11,008 nt of DNA from Helicobacter sp. (GCA_029264655.1 JARHZY010000084.1:1-11008); one strand, 5' to 3'. Positions 1 through 7,894 are shown, numbered from the stretch's first letter. Numbers and translations: made by a program. The notes: generated by a model from the letters alone, not told the origin.

Positions 1-221
1 ATGAAGAAATGAAAAACTCTATAAAAAAATCAGATAGGCAAAATGCTTTTATCAAATTTGAAGCAGTATTAGAAAATTCATTTTTAAATCTTATGAATAA
101 AGCAACAAAGGAAATAAGTGATTTTAGTATGAAACTCTTTAATGAATTTAGCACTAATAAAGCATTTAAAGAGAGTATTTCGCAAGAGATGTTTGCATAT
201 ATAGAAGAAGAATTGGTATGA
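1..221 (+). CDS. 3' end of an unidentified gene (partial at left edge)
   Basis: The reading frame is open from the left edge (GAA GAA precede the first visible ATG at 9) and ends at TGA 219-221, so this is most likely the C-terminus of a longer protein, not a 70-residue gene. The visible part is rich in Lys, Glu, Phe and Asn and looks helical and soluble, ending in EMFAYIEEELV. No catalytic motif is visible. A helical C-terminal tail would fit a restriction or helicase subunit, but that is only a guess and I do not recognise the family. The stop overlaps the ATG at 218 (ATGA), so it is probably translationally coupled to the next ORF. If the protein really began at ATG 9 there would be no visible ribosome binding site, which supports the partial-gene reading. 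Confidence 0.5.
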   Translation, partial: EEMKNSIKKSDRQNAFIKFEAVLENSFLNLMNKATKEISDFSMKLFNEFSTNKAFKESISQEMFAYIEEELV

Positions 222-358
222 AAATAGCATATAGGGGGGGTATAAAAGATAGTTTAAAGCAACTAGAACTTGTAATATGTTTTCCATATCAATATGCCAC
301 ATTCACTTTAGAATCTAAAAGCACAATAGCATCTATAAATCAAAAATTAAATCCGTAA
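218..358 (+). CDS. Short ORF with G7 tract, ATGA-coupled to the upstream gene; possible gene remnant
   Basis: A 46-codon frame starts at ATG 218, overlaps the preceding stop by ATGA and ends at TAA 356-358. It begins MKIAYRGG; the Arg-Gly-Gly comes from a run of seven G at 234-240. Adding one G gives a stop within four codons of the run (TAT AAA AGA TAG), and removing one gives TAA almost at once, so the present length is the only one that keeps the frame open. No domain is recognisable. The overlap suggests it was the second gene of an operon. The short length and the stop-rich DNA after it suggest a truncated remnant, or a switched gene whose downstream part is lost. It could also be chance reading. 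Confidence 0.3.
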   Translation: MKIAYRGGIKDSLKQLELVICFPYQYATFTLESKSTIASINQKLNP

Positions 359-807
359 AAATATATACTTGAGTTCAATAAGATAAATAATTTGACAGCG
401 AGCAAAAGAAGTAAAAAAGTTTGTTTAATAAGGTATATTTGTGATAATAAATGGATATTTTAAGTAAAAATAATTTGCATTTATTAAAGAAAGCAATAGA
501 GAATGTTAAGATAATTGTATATTATGGAAAATAGGCTATTTAAAGCATAAATACTAAAATTACACAATACGCTTAATACAAATAATATATAGATTCTATT
601 AAAAACATCTAATCTTATCATATATTATATTTTGTGCATAATAAAGCAAACTTTATCAATAAAAACTTGAGAGAATACATAGATATAGCAATTTGATAAA
701 ATTTTGAGATGGTGCTTTATTTATAGAATTATAATTGATATAAAGATTCTTGCATTATATTAAGGTTTGGTTTTCTTTAAGTATGTAAAATACATATTTT
801 TTATGGT
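359..807. other. Gene-poor AT-rich intergenic region before the cytochrome c maturation genes
   Basis: About 450 bases with frequent stops on both strands. The longest plus-strand frame I noted, 27 codons from ATG 451 to TAG 534, has a stop directly before its start and no well-placed ribosome binding site. A TATAAT hexamer at 730-735 is the best minus-10 candidate for the downstream operon. A weak TTGAGA lies 20 bases before it, longer than usual, so the promoter call is tentative. No RNA gene or mobile-element end was recognised. Confidence 0.4.
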
Positions 808-828
808 TTGTGGATTAAAGGGAATAGT

Positions 829-1455
829 ATGCAACAAATAAAAATAATAGAGCACAAAAAATATCGTAATATAAGCCTTTATATAATGTGGATTATATTG
901 TATATGCATATATTATGCAACACACTATATGCCAAAAACAACGAAACAGAAGCAATGGTAAAACAACCTGTTGCAAATGTAAATATTGATGATGACCTAG
1001 ATTCTATATTCCTTAATAGTAAAAGCATTCAGCTTGGAGATAAGCCTGTAATGATTGTTTTTGGTAAAGATGAATGCTATCATTGTAGTATTTTAAGTGC
1101 AAGTTTAATTGGCAATGAAACAATACAAGGCTACATTACTCTTAATTTTTTACCCTATTATATTAATCTTAGCGACAAGAAAAAACATACAATCCCTTAT
1201 CTGAATCTTTCTGGTTTAAGCTCACTTGATACAGCAAGACTTTATAAATTAGAAGCTCTGCCACTCATTGTTTTTGTAAGCACAGATGGTAAAGAGATTA
1301 TGCGTGTTGCTGGTTTTCCGGGTGAAAAGCGGATTATCCATCTTTTAGAATTTATTTATAATGATCTTTGGAAAAATTATGATACTCCAAAAGATCGTGT
1401 AAATGGTTTCTTAGAGTATGAAAAAGATTTAGCAAAACAGACAAATAAAAAATAA
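829..1455 (+). CDS. Exported thioredoxin-fold protein (CXXC, cytochrome c maturation type)
   Basis: Probable periplasmic thiol-disulfide reductase of the thioredoxin-like superfamily. I take ATG 829 as start because AAGGGA at 818-823 sits five bases upstream; the frame is also open from a TTG at 808, which lacks such a site. The 208-residue product has a basic N-terminus and a hydrophobic stretch at about residues 16-34 ending in an LYA|K-like site, so it is exported or membrane-anchored. The redox motif is CYHC at 83-86 after MIVFGKDE, and the cis-proline expected of the fold is P145 in EALPLIVF. It lies 48 bases before a clear paralogue and upstream of ccsBA. By analogy with ResA/CcsX it may reduce the heme-binding cysteines of apocytochrome c; that role is inferred from context. 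It could instead be a general periplasmic reductase. The fold call is firm, the substrate is not. Confidence 0.85.
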   Translation: MQQIKIIEHKKYRNISLYIMWIILYMHILCNTLYAKNNETEAMVKQPVANVNIDDDLDSIFLNSKSIQLGDKPVMIVFGKDECYHCSILSASLIGNETIQGYITLNFLPYYINLSDKKKHTIPYLNLSGLSSLDTARLYKLEALPLIVFVSTDGKEIMRVAGFPGEKRIIHLLEFIYNDLWKNYDTPKDRVNGFLEYEKDLAKQTNKK

Positions 1456-1503
1456 TACAAGGTAGTTTTTTATAAAGTTGTTGTATAGTGAAAGGATTAT
1501 GAT

Positions 1504-2097
1504 ATGCATAAGTTAGTATATGGAATTTTAATAGCAACATGCTATTTAGTGATTGGCTGTAAAGATGGCAATATTGCTATTAGTGATGGTAATGACAACA
1601 CAAGTGAGCTTACTACAAAAATAGAAAACATTGATGTAGCAAGTTATGAGGGTTTAGAAGATGTTATTAGCAATAATGTACATATCCATTCAGAAACAAA
1701 GCCCATTATGCTTATTTTTGGTGTTAATAATTGCAAATATTGTGAGTTATTAAAACAAGATATGCGTAATAATGAAATATTGCATGCTTTTATAAAAGAT
1801 AATTTTACGACATATTATATTAATATGAGTTATAGCAAGAATCATGAAATAGGCTATATGCAAAAAAGCATGAATACTGATGAATTATCTCGATATTACG
1901 AAGCCGTAAAAACTCCCCTTATTGTATGGTTAGAACCAAATGGCACAAAGATTCTAAGACTAGATGGTTATGATCCCAACTATTTTAATGCAATGTTGCA
2001 TTTTATAAAAAACAAAGGCTATGGCAATGAGCAAGAAAGTGAAAAGCGTATGCGTATTTTTATAGAGCAATATACGCAAGGTAAATTGCAATCGTAA
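1504..2097 (+). CDS. Thioredoxin-fold lipoprotein (CXXC, cytochrome c maturation type)
   Basis: This 197-residue protein has a lipoprotein signal peptide: a short hydrophobic N-terminus ending in LVIGC, with C19 as the predicted lipidated cysteine. The mature part has a thioredoxin fold with CKYC at 77-80 after MLIFGVNN and the cis-proline at P138 in VKTPLIVW. The ribosome binding site AAAGGA at 1491-1496 lies seven bases before ATG 1504. It aligns by eye along its length with the preceding gene (shared KP-M-FG, C-YC, NF--YYIN, PLIV and G--I-R blocks), so the two arose by duplication. Placed 58 bases before ccsBA, it probably works in thiol reduction for cytochrome c biogenesis. The two paralogues differ in anchor and in the residues between the cysteines (YH versus KY), which hints at different redox partners. 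Which is the ResA/CcsX equivalent cannot be told from sequence. Confidence 0.88.
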   Translation: MHKLVYGILIATCYLVIGCKDGNIAISDGNDNTSELTTKIENIDVASYEGLEDVISNNVHIHSETKPIMLIFGVNNCKYCELLKQDMRNNEILHAFIKDNFTTYYINMSYSKNHEIGYMQKSMNTDELSRYYEAVKTPLIVWLEPNGTKILRLDGYDPNYFNAMLHFIKNKGYGNEQESEKRMRIFIEQYTQGKLQS

Positions 2098-2155
2098 TAT
2101 TGCTTGCTTTTATATCAGTAGAGTATAAATCATAATCTGTGAAAATGGAGATATT

Positions 2156-5100
2156 ATGGCAAAGTTCTTTGGGTTATTAAAAACTCTTCTTAACAATCTC
2201 TTTGTGTCCATGCCTTTAAGTATTTTTCTTATGTTGCTTTATGCAGTAGCTATTGGGTGGGCTACTTTTGTAGAAAAAGAGTATGGTTCTATTGTGGCAC
2301 ATGATGTTATTTACGCTTCATGGTGGTTTGAGCTACTCAATGTTTGGTTAGCCTTAAGCTTGATTGGCTGCATGCTAAAAAGTGCTCAATATGGCTTTAA
2401 AGTGAGTGTCCATACCTTCCATATTGCCCTTATTGTAATGATAGTTGGTGCTGGGATTACACGTTATTATGGTTTTGAAGGGCGTATGGTGCTTCAAGAT
2501 GGTGAAACAAGTAATTTTATTGAATCTGATACAAATTTTTTAAATGTGTTAGTTAGCAATGAAATTAGCGAGCAAGGAACACAAAATGATATTTTACCAT
2601 TAGAAAGTTTTAAAAAGGGTTATGATATTGCACTTAGTCCTTATGTCCGCTTTTCATCTTTTCATTTACAAACAAATGAAGCTTTTCAGCAACCGCTTAC
2701 TATACATTCTGTTTCTGTCATCAATTATTCATTAAGCTCACTTTTTGAAAAAGCACAAGCAGAAAAAAGAGTAGTAAGTGAAGAGGAAATTGCTGCAAAA
2801 AAAAGAGAGAATCATTATGTAGCAAAATTTGAAGTAACATATAATGGAATCTCTCATACTATGTTGCTTTCCAATAGAGGCGAAAGAGCTATAGCACGTT
2901 TTGGCAATCGTTTTATTACACTTTCATGGGGACCAAAATTCATACAACTTCCATTTGCATTGCAACTTGATAAATTTGAAGTGCTTACTTATCCGGGCTC
3001 ACAAATGCCATCTAGTTTTGCCTCCTATGTGCGTGTATTAGACAAGGCACATGAAGATTATTCTTTTAAAATTTTTATGAATAATGTGCTTGATTATAAA
3101 GGTTATCGATTTTTTCAGAGTGAATATCGCATAAAAAGAGATGAGGAGGGAAAAGAAGTATATGATGAAAATGGGCAACCCATTTACACAGCCACTATAT
3201 TATCTGTTAATAATGACCCGGGCAAGATTCCAACATATATAGGTTATACATTATTAATACTTGGAGCATTATGGCTTTTGTTTGATAGTGATTCTCGTTT
3301 TAGGAAACTAAGTAATTTTGTAAAAGCACAAAAAACATTGAGTATTGCTTTTTTATGTCTTATGCTAGGCACATGGCAATTAGGCACACCTCTCTATGCA
3401 AATACAGATACATTAACAACAAATAAGAATCAAGCAAAATCTTTGCAAACTAACACAATAGCACAACAAGCAACCGATATAGAACAAAATACCAAAAAAG
3501 AAACCTCTTTTATTAATGCACAATTAAAAGAAAAATATCGTAAAGCAAATACAGCATTTCTCGCACATGAGGCAACAAATAAGGCAAGCCAAGAAGCAGT
3601 ATCGCCAATCTTTAATGATATGAGTGATGGTGCTATTCATAAACGGATAGAAGGGTTAAAGCATATTCCAAGTAAAACACTCAAACGTTTTGCAAAAATA
3701 CAATTACAAGGCGTTGAAGGACGCATTAAATTGTTTGATACTTATAGTGATGAGATTATGCGTAAAATTACTGGTAAAAAAGAATTTAAAGGTTTAAAGC
3801 ATAATCAATTTTTATTGGGACTTATGGTTATGCCCTATGATATGGCAAAACTACGTTTTATTAAAGTATCAAATAAAGAAATACTTGATATTTTAGGTGT
3901 TAGGGATAATTATGTGTCATTTGAAGATTTATTTCATAAAGATAAATTAAAAGATGTTTATGCCTTAAGTGCATTTCCTAATGCAGAGCGGTTAGAAAAA
4001 TTTGAGCAAGCATATAAGCTTTATCATTTTGTAAATATTGCACTAAAAAAGCGGGATTCTGAACGTAAAGAATTTGATAAAGAGATTCTAAGACTCCATG
4101 AAAAAATGGACCTACTTATACCATTTTCTATTTGGCATTATGTGCGTATTATCCCAACAAAAAATGATACATGGATAGCCTTTGGAAATCCAAATTTATT
4201 AAATATGGCACAAATAGATAAGCAAGACAAACAAAGCTATCTTGATTTTGCATTATTACTTTATTTCTTAGAAGATTTTAGTTTGCAAACACGCGTTGGT
4301 ATTGCCTTAAATGATTGGGAAAAGCTTAATGAAACCTTACTTTTTTATATTCGCTATCAAGCATTAATGGGTGGTAATTTATATCTTAATCCTACACTTG
4401 TAGAATCAGAGCTTTTTTTAAATAAAATAGATATATTTCCAATTTCACAATATTTTTATTTGGCACTCGGAGCATTACTTTTCTTTATCGCTTTTATTGC
4501 TATTTTAAGTAATAAACAAATTCCAAAATGGCTTGGCAAAAGTTGTTATATTGTGTTATTCTGTGTATTTGTAGCACATACACTTGGGCTTATTTTACGT
4601 TGGTATGTCGGCGGGCATGCGCCTTGGAGTAATGCTTATGAATCTATGCTTTATATTGCATGGGCAAGTGCATTGTCGGGGGTTATTATATTACGTAAAT
4701 CTTATTTTGCTATGTGCGGTGCAAGTTTCCTTGCAGGTATGGCACTTATGGTTGCACATTGGGGTTTTATGGATCCTCAAATTGGGAATTTACAACCTGT
4801 TTTACAATCCTATTGGCTCAATATCCATGTTGCCGTAATTGTTGCAAGTTATGGATTTTTAGGGCTTTCTCTCATGCTTGGTATCACAAATCTTATACTC
4901 TTTATTTTTCGCAATCAACAAAAAAGACCGCAGGTTGATTCTGCTATCCATACACTTACAGCAATTAGTGAGATGAGTATGATTATTGGGGTTTTAATGC
5001 TTATTGTTGGCACATTTTTAGGTGGCGTATGGGCAAATGAGTCATGGGGTAGATATTGGGGATGGGATTCTAAAGAAACATGGTCGCTTGTATCTGTTGG

Positions 5101-5368
5101 TGTTTATGCATGTGTATTGCATGTGCGATTATTAAAACCGCTTTATCTAACATATATTTTTAATGTGCTTTCTGTGCTTGCATTTTATAGTATTTTAATG
5201 ACATATTTTGGTGTCAATTATTATTTAGGCACAGGTATGCATTCATATGCACAAGGTGAAGGCAATAGTATTAACCAAATTATTTATACTGCCTTAACAC
5301 TTACTTTTATTTTAATTGCATTAGCATTCATAAAACGAAAACTCCTCCATGCAAAAGATATACACTAA
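2156..5368 (+). CDS. ccsBA: Cytochrome c biogenesis protein CcsBA (fused ResB-CcsA, System II)
   Basis: Inner-membrane heme exporter and cytochrome c synthetase, 1070 residues. The N-terminal ResB part has membrane helices near 18-36, 58-72 and 88-105, with H86/H89 candidates for the first transmembrane heme-ligand histidine. A periplasmic domain follows to about 355, then helices at 360-376 and 394-412 and a second, charged periplasmic domain to about 765. The C-terminal CcsA part has many helices and the tryptophan-rich WWD heme-binding motif at 956-976 (GVWANESWGRYWGWDS core). P-His1 is H891 in SYWLNIHV, the second transmembrane histidine H989 and P-His2 H1029 in GMHSYAQG. The spacing of these three histidines (98 and 40) closely matches H. 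hepaticus CcsBA as I remember it (761, 858, 897 in 936 residues), so about 130 extra residues lie in the ResB part. TGGAGA at 2146-2151 supports the start. The arginase gene starts 12 bases after the stop. Confidence 0.97.
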   Translation: MAKFFGLLKTLLNNLFVSMPLSIFLMLLYAVAIGWATFVEKEYGSIVAHDVIYASWWFELLNVWLALSLIGCMLKSAQYGFKVSVHTFHIALIVMIVGAGITRYYGFEGRMVLQDGETSNFIESDTNFLNVLVSNEISEQGTQNDILPLESFKKGYDIALSPYVRFSSFHLQTNEAFQQPLTIHSVSVINYSLSSLFEKAQAEKRVVSEEEIAAKKRENHYVAKFEVTYNGISHTMLLSNRGERAIARFGNRFITLSWGPKFIQLPFALQLDKFEVLTYPGSQMPSSFASYVRVLDKAHEDYSFKIFMNNVLDYKGYRFFQSEYRIKRDEEGKEVYDENGQPIYTATILSVNNDPGKIPTYIGYTLLILGALWLLFDSDSRFRKLSNFVKAQKTLSIAFLCLMLGTWQLGTPLYANTDTLTTNKNQAKSLQTNTIAQQATDIEQNTKKETSFINAQLKEKYRKANTAFLAHEATNKASQEAVSPIFNDMSDGAIHKRIEGLKHIPSKTLKRFAKIQLQGVEGRIKLFDTYSDEIMRKITGKKEFKGLKHNQFLLGLMVMPYDMAKLRFIKVSNKEILDILGVRDNYVSFEDLFHKDKLKDVYALSAFPNAERLEKFEQAYKLYHFVNIALKKRDSERKEFDKEILRLHEKMDLLIPFSIWHYVRIIPTKNDTWIAFGNPNLLNMAQIDKQDKQSYLDFALLLYFLEDFSLQTRVGIALNDWEKLNETLLFYIRYQALMGGNLYLNPTLVESELFLNKIDIFPISQYFYLALGALLFFIAFIAILSNKQIPKWLGKSCYIVLFCVFVAHTLGLILRWYVGGHAPWSNAYESMLYIAWASALSGVIILRKSYFAMCGASFLAGMALMVAHWGFMDPQIGNLQPVLQSYWLNIHVAVIVASYGFLGLSLMLGITNLILFIFRNQQKRPQVDSAIHTLTAISEMSMIIGVLMLIVGTFLGGVWANESWGRYWGWDSKETWSLVSVGVYACVLHVRLLKPLYLTYIFNVLSVLAFYSILMTYFGVNYYLGTGMHSYAQGEGNSINQIIYTALTLTFILIALAFIKRKLLHAKDIH

Positions 5369-5380
5369 AAGGATAGGATA

Positions 5381-6331
5381 ATGGCATTAGAGATTCTAGG
5401 GATTGCTTCTGATATTGCAGGTGGCAAACTTGGTGCAGCAGATGGCGTTGCGTTGTTATCTGCATATATGGCAAACCAAAAGCTTGGTATTTTGTATAAT
5501 CAAAATTATCTTGCTTTGGCAAGCAAAGAAGTCCAACCTGCTATGCACGATGATTATGCAAAGCATATTGCACTTCTTTATGATTGCTTATATAATAAAG
5601 TTGCCCAACGCATTATGGCAATGGTGCATAACAATGCTTTTCCCTTTGTTCTTAGTGGCGATCATTCAAGTGCCCTTGCTGCAGTGCAAGGCATACAAAA
5701 TGCCTTGCCAAATGAAACAATAGGGATTATATGGATTGATGCACATGCAGATATACACACACCATTAAGCACTTTTAGTGGTAATTTACATGGTATGCCT
5801 TTAGCCGCACTTATTGGACATAAAGCAGCAAATAAAAATATAATTAGTGATACACAAATGCATTATTGGGAAAAACTCTCAAGCATAGCGCCAGATTCTA
5901 TCCAACCAAAGAATATTGTATATTGTGGGGTGCGTAGTCTTGAACAAGCTGAACAAGATGTTATAGATTCTCATAATATATGCGTATTTGATATAGCACA
6001 ACTCCAGCAAAATATGCTAGATTGCATATACAAAATGCAACAACAACTAAGCCAAAGCACAAAGATTTATATAAGTGTAGATATAGATGTGCTTGATTGT
6101 GGGATATTTGAAAGCACAGGGTGTAATGAGCCAAATGGATTATCTATGCAAGAACTCATGATGCTTGTTGTAAATATTATAGAAACTTTTCAACATAAAA
6201 TTATTGCTTTTGAGCTTAGTGAGTTTAACCCAAGATTAGGTAACAAAAAAGAAGAAGATAGAATAATGGTGCAAGATTTTTTACATAAGGTTGTAGAATC
6301 CTTACAAAAACATGTCATAGTATGTAAATAA
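5381..6331 (+). CDS. rocF: Arginase (RocF), ureohydrolase family
   Basis: Hydrolyses L-arginine to L-ornithine and urea in the cytoplasm with a dinuclear metal centre. The 316-residue length fits bacterial arginases. Metal-binding motifs are in order: GDHS with H95, DAHADIH at 120-126 and DIDVLD at 234-239. The segment after the last motif reads CGIFESTGCNEPNGLS, resembling H. pylori RocF as I recall it and not the usual DPxxxPGTGTPxxGG of classical arginases. A conserved C-terminal ELSEFNP block follows. The start has AAAGGA at 5368-5373 overlapping the ccsBA stop, so the genes are tightly coupled. In helicobacters arginase can feed urease with urea and lower host arginine; whether this strain has urease is not visible here. 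An agmatinase or formimidoglutamase is the alternative, but the H. pylori-like signature makes arginase the best call. Confidence 0.9.
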   Translation: MALEILGIASDIAGGKLGAADGVALLSAYMANQKLGILYNQNYLALASKEVQPAMHDDYAKHIALLYDCLYNKVAQRIMAMVHNNAFPFVLSGDHSSALAAVQGIQNALPNETIGIIWIDAHADIHTPLSTFSGNLHGMPLAALIGHKAANKNIISDTQMHYWEKLSSIAPDSIQPKNIVYCGVRSLEQAEQDVIDSHNICVFDIAQLQQNMLDCIYKMQQQLSQSTKIYISVDIDVLDCGIFESTGCNEPNGLSMQELMMLVVNIIETFQHKIIAFELSEFNPRLGNKKEEDRIMVQDFLHKVVESLQKHVIVCK

Positions 6332-6399
6332 CACCATGCTTTATGCATGTTGGTTTTACAAAAAGCTTTATATAATTTATGTGAATAAAGGATAAGTAT

Positions 6400-7179
6400 A
6401 TGCGTGTTGATTTGCATAACCACACTATATATTGCAACCATGCAGATGGTAGCATAGAATCCTATATACAGCGAGCATGCGAACTTGGTATTCATATTTT
6501 TGGGTTTTCATGCCATGCTCCAATGCATTTTGATGAAAAATACCGCATGAGCTTTGCACAACTACCAATATATTTAACAGAGATAACACAACAACATGAT
6601 TCTATAGAAATTTTGCGTGCATTAGAGGTGGATTATATACTTGGCAGAGAAGATTTACTTGATGAGGCTGTATTGCATGCAGATGTTGATTATCTCATAG
6701 GATCTGTGCATTTTTTAGATAATTGGGGGTTTGATAATCCCGAATTTATTGGTGAGTGGAAAAAAAGAGGTGCATTTACCACATGGGATACTTATCTCTC
6801 ATCATTACAGGGTATGGCAAAAACGGGATATTTTCAGATAGTAGGTCATTTTGATTTGCCAAAGATTTTTGGTCATGTTATGCCTATAGAGCTTTATAAA
6901 AAAATGGAGGCAACACTACAAATTATGTATGATATGGATATGGTGCTTGAAGTAAATGCAGCAGGACTTAGAAAGCATATAAAAGAGCAATATCCATCGC
7001 GTATAATTTTAGAAAAAGCAAAAGAGATAGGACTCAATGTAACATTAAGCAGTGATGCACATAGTGTTGCTCAAATTGGTTTCGGATATGATACATGTGT
7101 GCAGATTCTAAAAGATATTGGCTTTAATAAGATTGCTATTTTTCGTAAAAAACAACGATATTTGCTTGATTTAGAATAG
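6400..7179 (+). CDS. hisJ: Histidinol-phosphatase, PHP family (HisJ type)
   Basis: Predicted to remove phosphate from L-histidinol phosphate, the penultimate part of histidine biosynthesis. The 259-residue protein has the whole PHP metal-site set: DLHNHT at 4-9, HADGS at 14-18, GFSCHAP at 35-41 with H39, E76 in ALEVDY, H104 in GSVHF, H150 and D152 in GHFDLPK, and D219/H221 in SSDAHS. The GFSCHAP and GHFDLPK blocks are typical of the HisK/HisJ group and argue against PHP polymerase domains or PolX. AAAGGA about six bases before ATG 6400 supports the start. It lies 68 bases after rocF on the same strand. No other his gene is nearby, so the pathway link rests on family membership. If made, histidine synthesis would fit an enterohepatic Helicobacter and not H. 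pylori, which as I recall lacks this pathway. Confidence 0.87.
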   Translation: MRVDLHNHTIYCNHADGSIESYIQRACELGIHIFGFSCHAPMHFDEKYRMSFAQLPIYLTEITQQHDSIEILRALEVDYILGREDLLDEAVLHADVDYLIGSVHFLDNWGFDNPEFIGEWKKRGAFTTWDTYLSSLQGMAKTGYFQIVGHFDLPKIFGHVMPIELYKKMEATLQIMYDMDMVLEVNAAGLRKHIKEQYPSRIILEKAKEIGLNVTLSSDAHSVAQIGFGYDTCVQILKDIGFNKIAIFRKKQRYLLDLE

Positions 7180-7310
7180 TTTTAAAGTCTATGCAAAATC
7201 ACTAAGCACCAAAACATAGATAATTGCTATAATATCTTAATATGTAGTAATTAATAAGTTTTTAGAGAAAAGCCATTCACACAAAAGCAGATATTAATAG
7301 GTTATCACCC

Positions 7311-7358
7311 TATATAAAAGCATGGCAGAACTTCATCATAATATTGTGCTTTTATATA
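7311..7358. repeat. 12-bp perfect inverted repeat, possible terminator region between convergent genes
   Basis: TATATAAAAGCA at 7311-7322 is the exact reverse complement of TGCTTTTATATA at 7347-7358, separated by 24 bases. It lies about 130 bases after the hisJ stop. The stem is AT-rich with a large loop, so it is a poor classical terminator, but it is the clearest hairpin between the two convergent transcription units. Confidence 0.4.
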
Positions 7359-7636
7359 TTATTTGAAGTTGTATTTTATGCACTTTTGCAGTCTTTAAAC
7401 CTGATTGTGCAAGCTATATACACTTATATATCTTTCATGGCATAAAATATATTATTTTGCATATTTTCATTTTAATTTATCTATCCCACATCACAACAAA
7501 TTATCTAATCTTTAAGCATTGAGCTTGTATATTGCTTGAAAATATTGCTGTGGGTTAATATAACACCATATAACACGGCATGCTACATATTCCTATCTCA
7601 CTATTCGCTACAATCTTAAAATATATTGGGCTATAG

Positions 7637-7681
7637 ACTTTACATAAAGGCATAAATATTCTATTGTAAAGTTAGCCTTTA
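7637..7681. repeat. Two interleaved inverted repeats downstream of the minus-strand gene pair
   Basis: ACTTTACA at 7637-7644 pairs with TGTAAAGT at 7665-7672, and TAAAGGC at 7645-7651 pairs with GCCTTTA at 7675-7681. The order is A, B, A', B', so the two stems either exclude each other or form a pseudoknot-like fold in RNA. The element starts about 40 bases after the end of the frameshifted small minus-strand gene and would lie in its 3' untranslated region. Confidence 0.35.
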
Positions 7682-7718
7682 GCCAACCTTAAAGAATAAA
7701 ATATTGGAATGTAAGATT

Positions 7719-7894
7719 CTATGGAGTATTGCTAGCTTGTGCTTGTTCCCCATGCAAATCACCATGTTGCATTACATCATCTATAAGTGATTGTATCGAT
7801 TGCATATCATTATGCAATTGTTTTTCCTCTTTGCCCCGCATATACATAAAATAAAAAATATTATTATTTTAAATATGAGCTTAACAACAAACAT
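7719..7894 (-). pseudogene. Small single-helix membrane protein gene interrupted by a one-base frameshift
   Basis: Nine bases after the zinc-finger gene stop, ATG at 7894-7892 is preceded by AAGGGG (7902-7897). The frame opens with MFVVKLIFKIIIFFILC, a transmembrane helix, then shows basic residues and stops early. From the GGGG run at 7834-7837 (CCCC on the plus strand) the minus-one frame reads on as a polar Gln/Asp/His-rich tail (GKEEKQLHNDMQSIQSL, later ending EQAQASNTP) to TAG at 7721-7719. One extra G would join the two into a 58-residue protein: one helix plus a hydrophilic tail. It may be a true pseudogene, a slipping run, a sequencing error or a minus-one programmed frameshift; no classical slippery heptamer is present. 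The family is not recognised. Confidence 0.45.

Larger units (their letters stand above)
7180..7718. other. Intergenic region between convergent genes, no convincing gene
   Basis: About 540 AT-rich bases between the end of hisJ and the minus-strand genes. Both strands have frequent stops. It contains a 12-bp inverted repeat at 7311-7358 and two interleaved inverted repeats at 7637-7681, listed separately. A 32-codon minus-strand frame (7653 down to 7555) looks mildly protein-like but has no ribosome binding site. No tRNA, riboswitch or insertion-sequence end was recognised. Confidence 0.4.

Noticed and set aside
451..534. 27-codon plus-strand ORF (MDILSKNN...)
   Set aside because: A stop directly precedes the start, the nearest AAGG is too far upstream, and no family is recognisable; likely chance or a gene remnant.
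808..828. Earlier start (TTG at 808) for the first thioredoxin-fold gene
   Set aside because: ATG 829 has AAGGGA at the right distance; the TTG has no ribosome binding site and would put that site inside the coding region.
4584..4938. Overlapping plus-strand ORFs inside the CcsA part of ccsBA
   Set aside because: Shadow frames within a strongly supported conserved domain.
6332..6360. CATGC-TTTAT-GCATG hairpin followed by TTTT between rocF and hisJ as a terminator
   Set aside because: Only a 5-bp stem with mismatches outside it and a short T run; too weak to call, although it could lower hisJ expression.
7555..7653. 32-codon minus-strand ORF with protein-like content in the intergenic region
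   Set aside because: No ribosome binding site, very short, and it overlaps the interleaved inverted repeats; kept only as a possible remnant.
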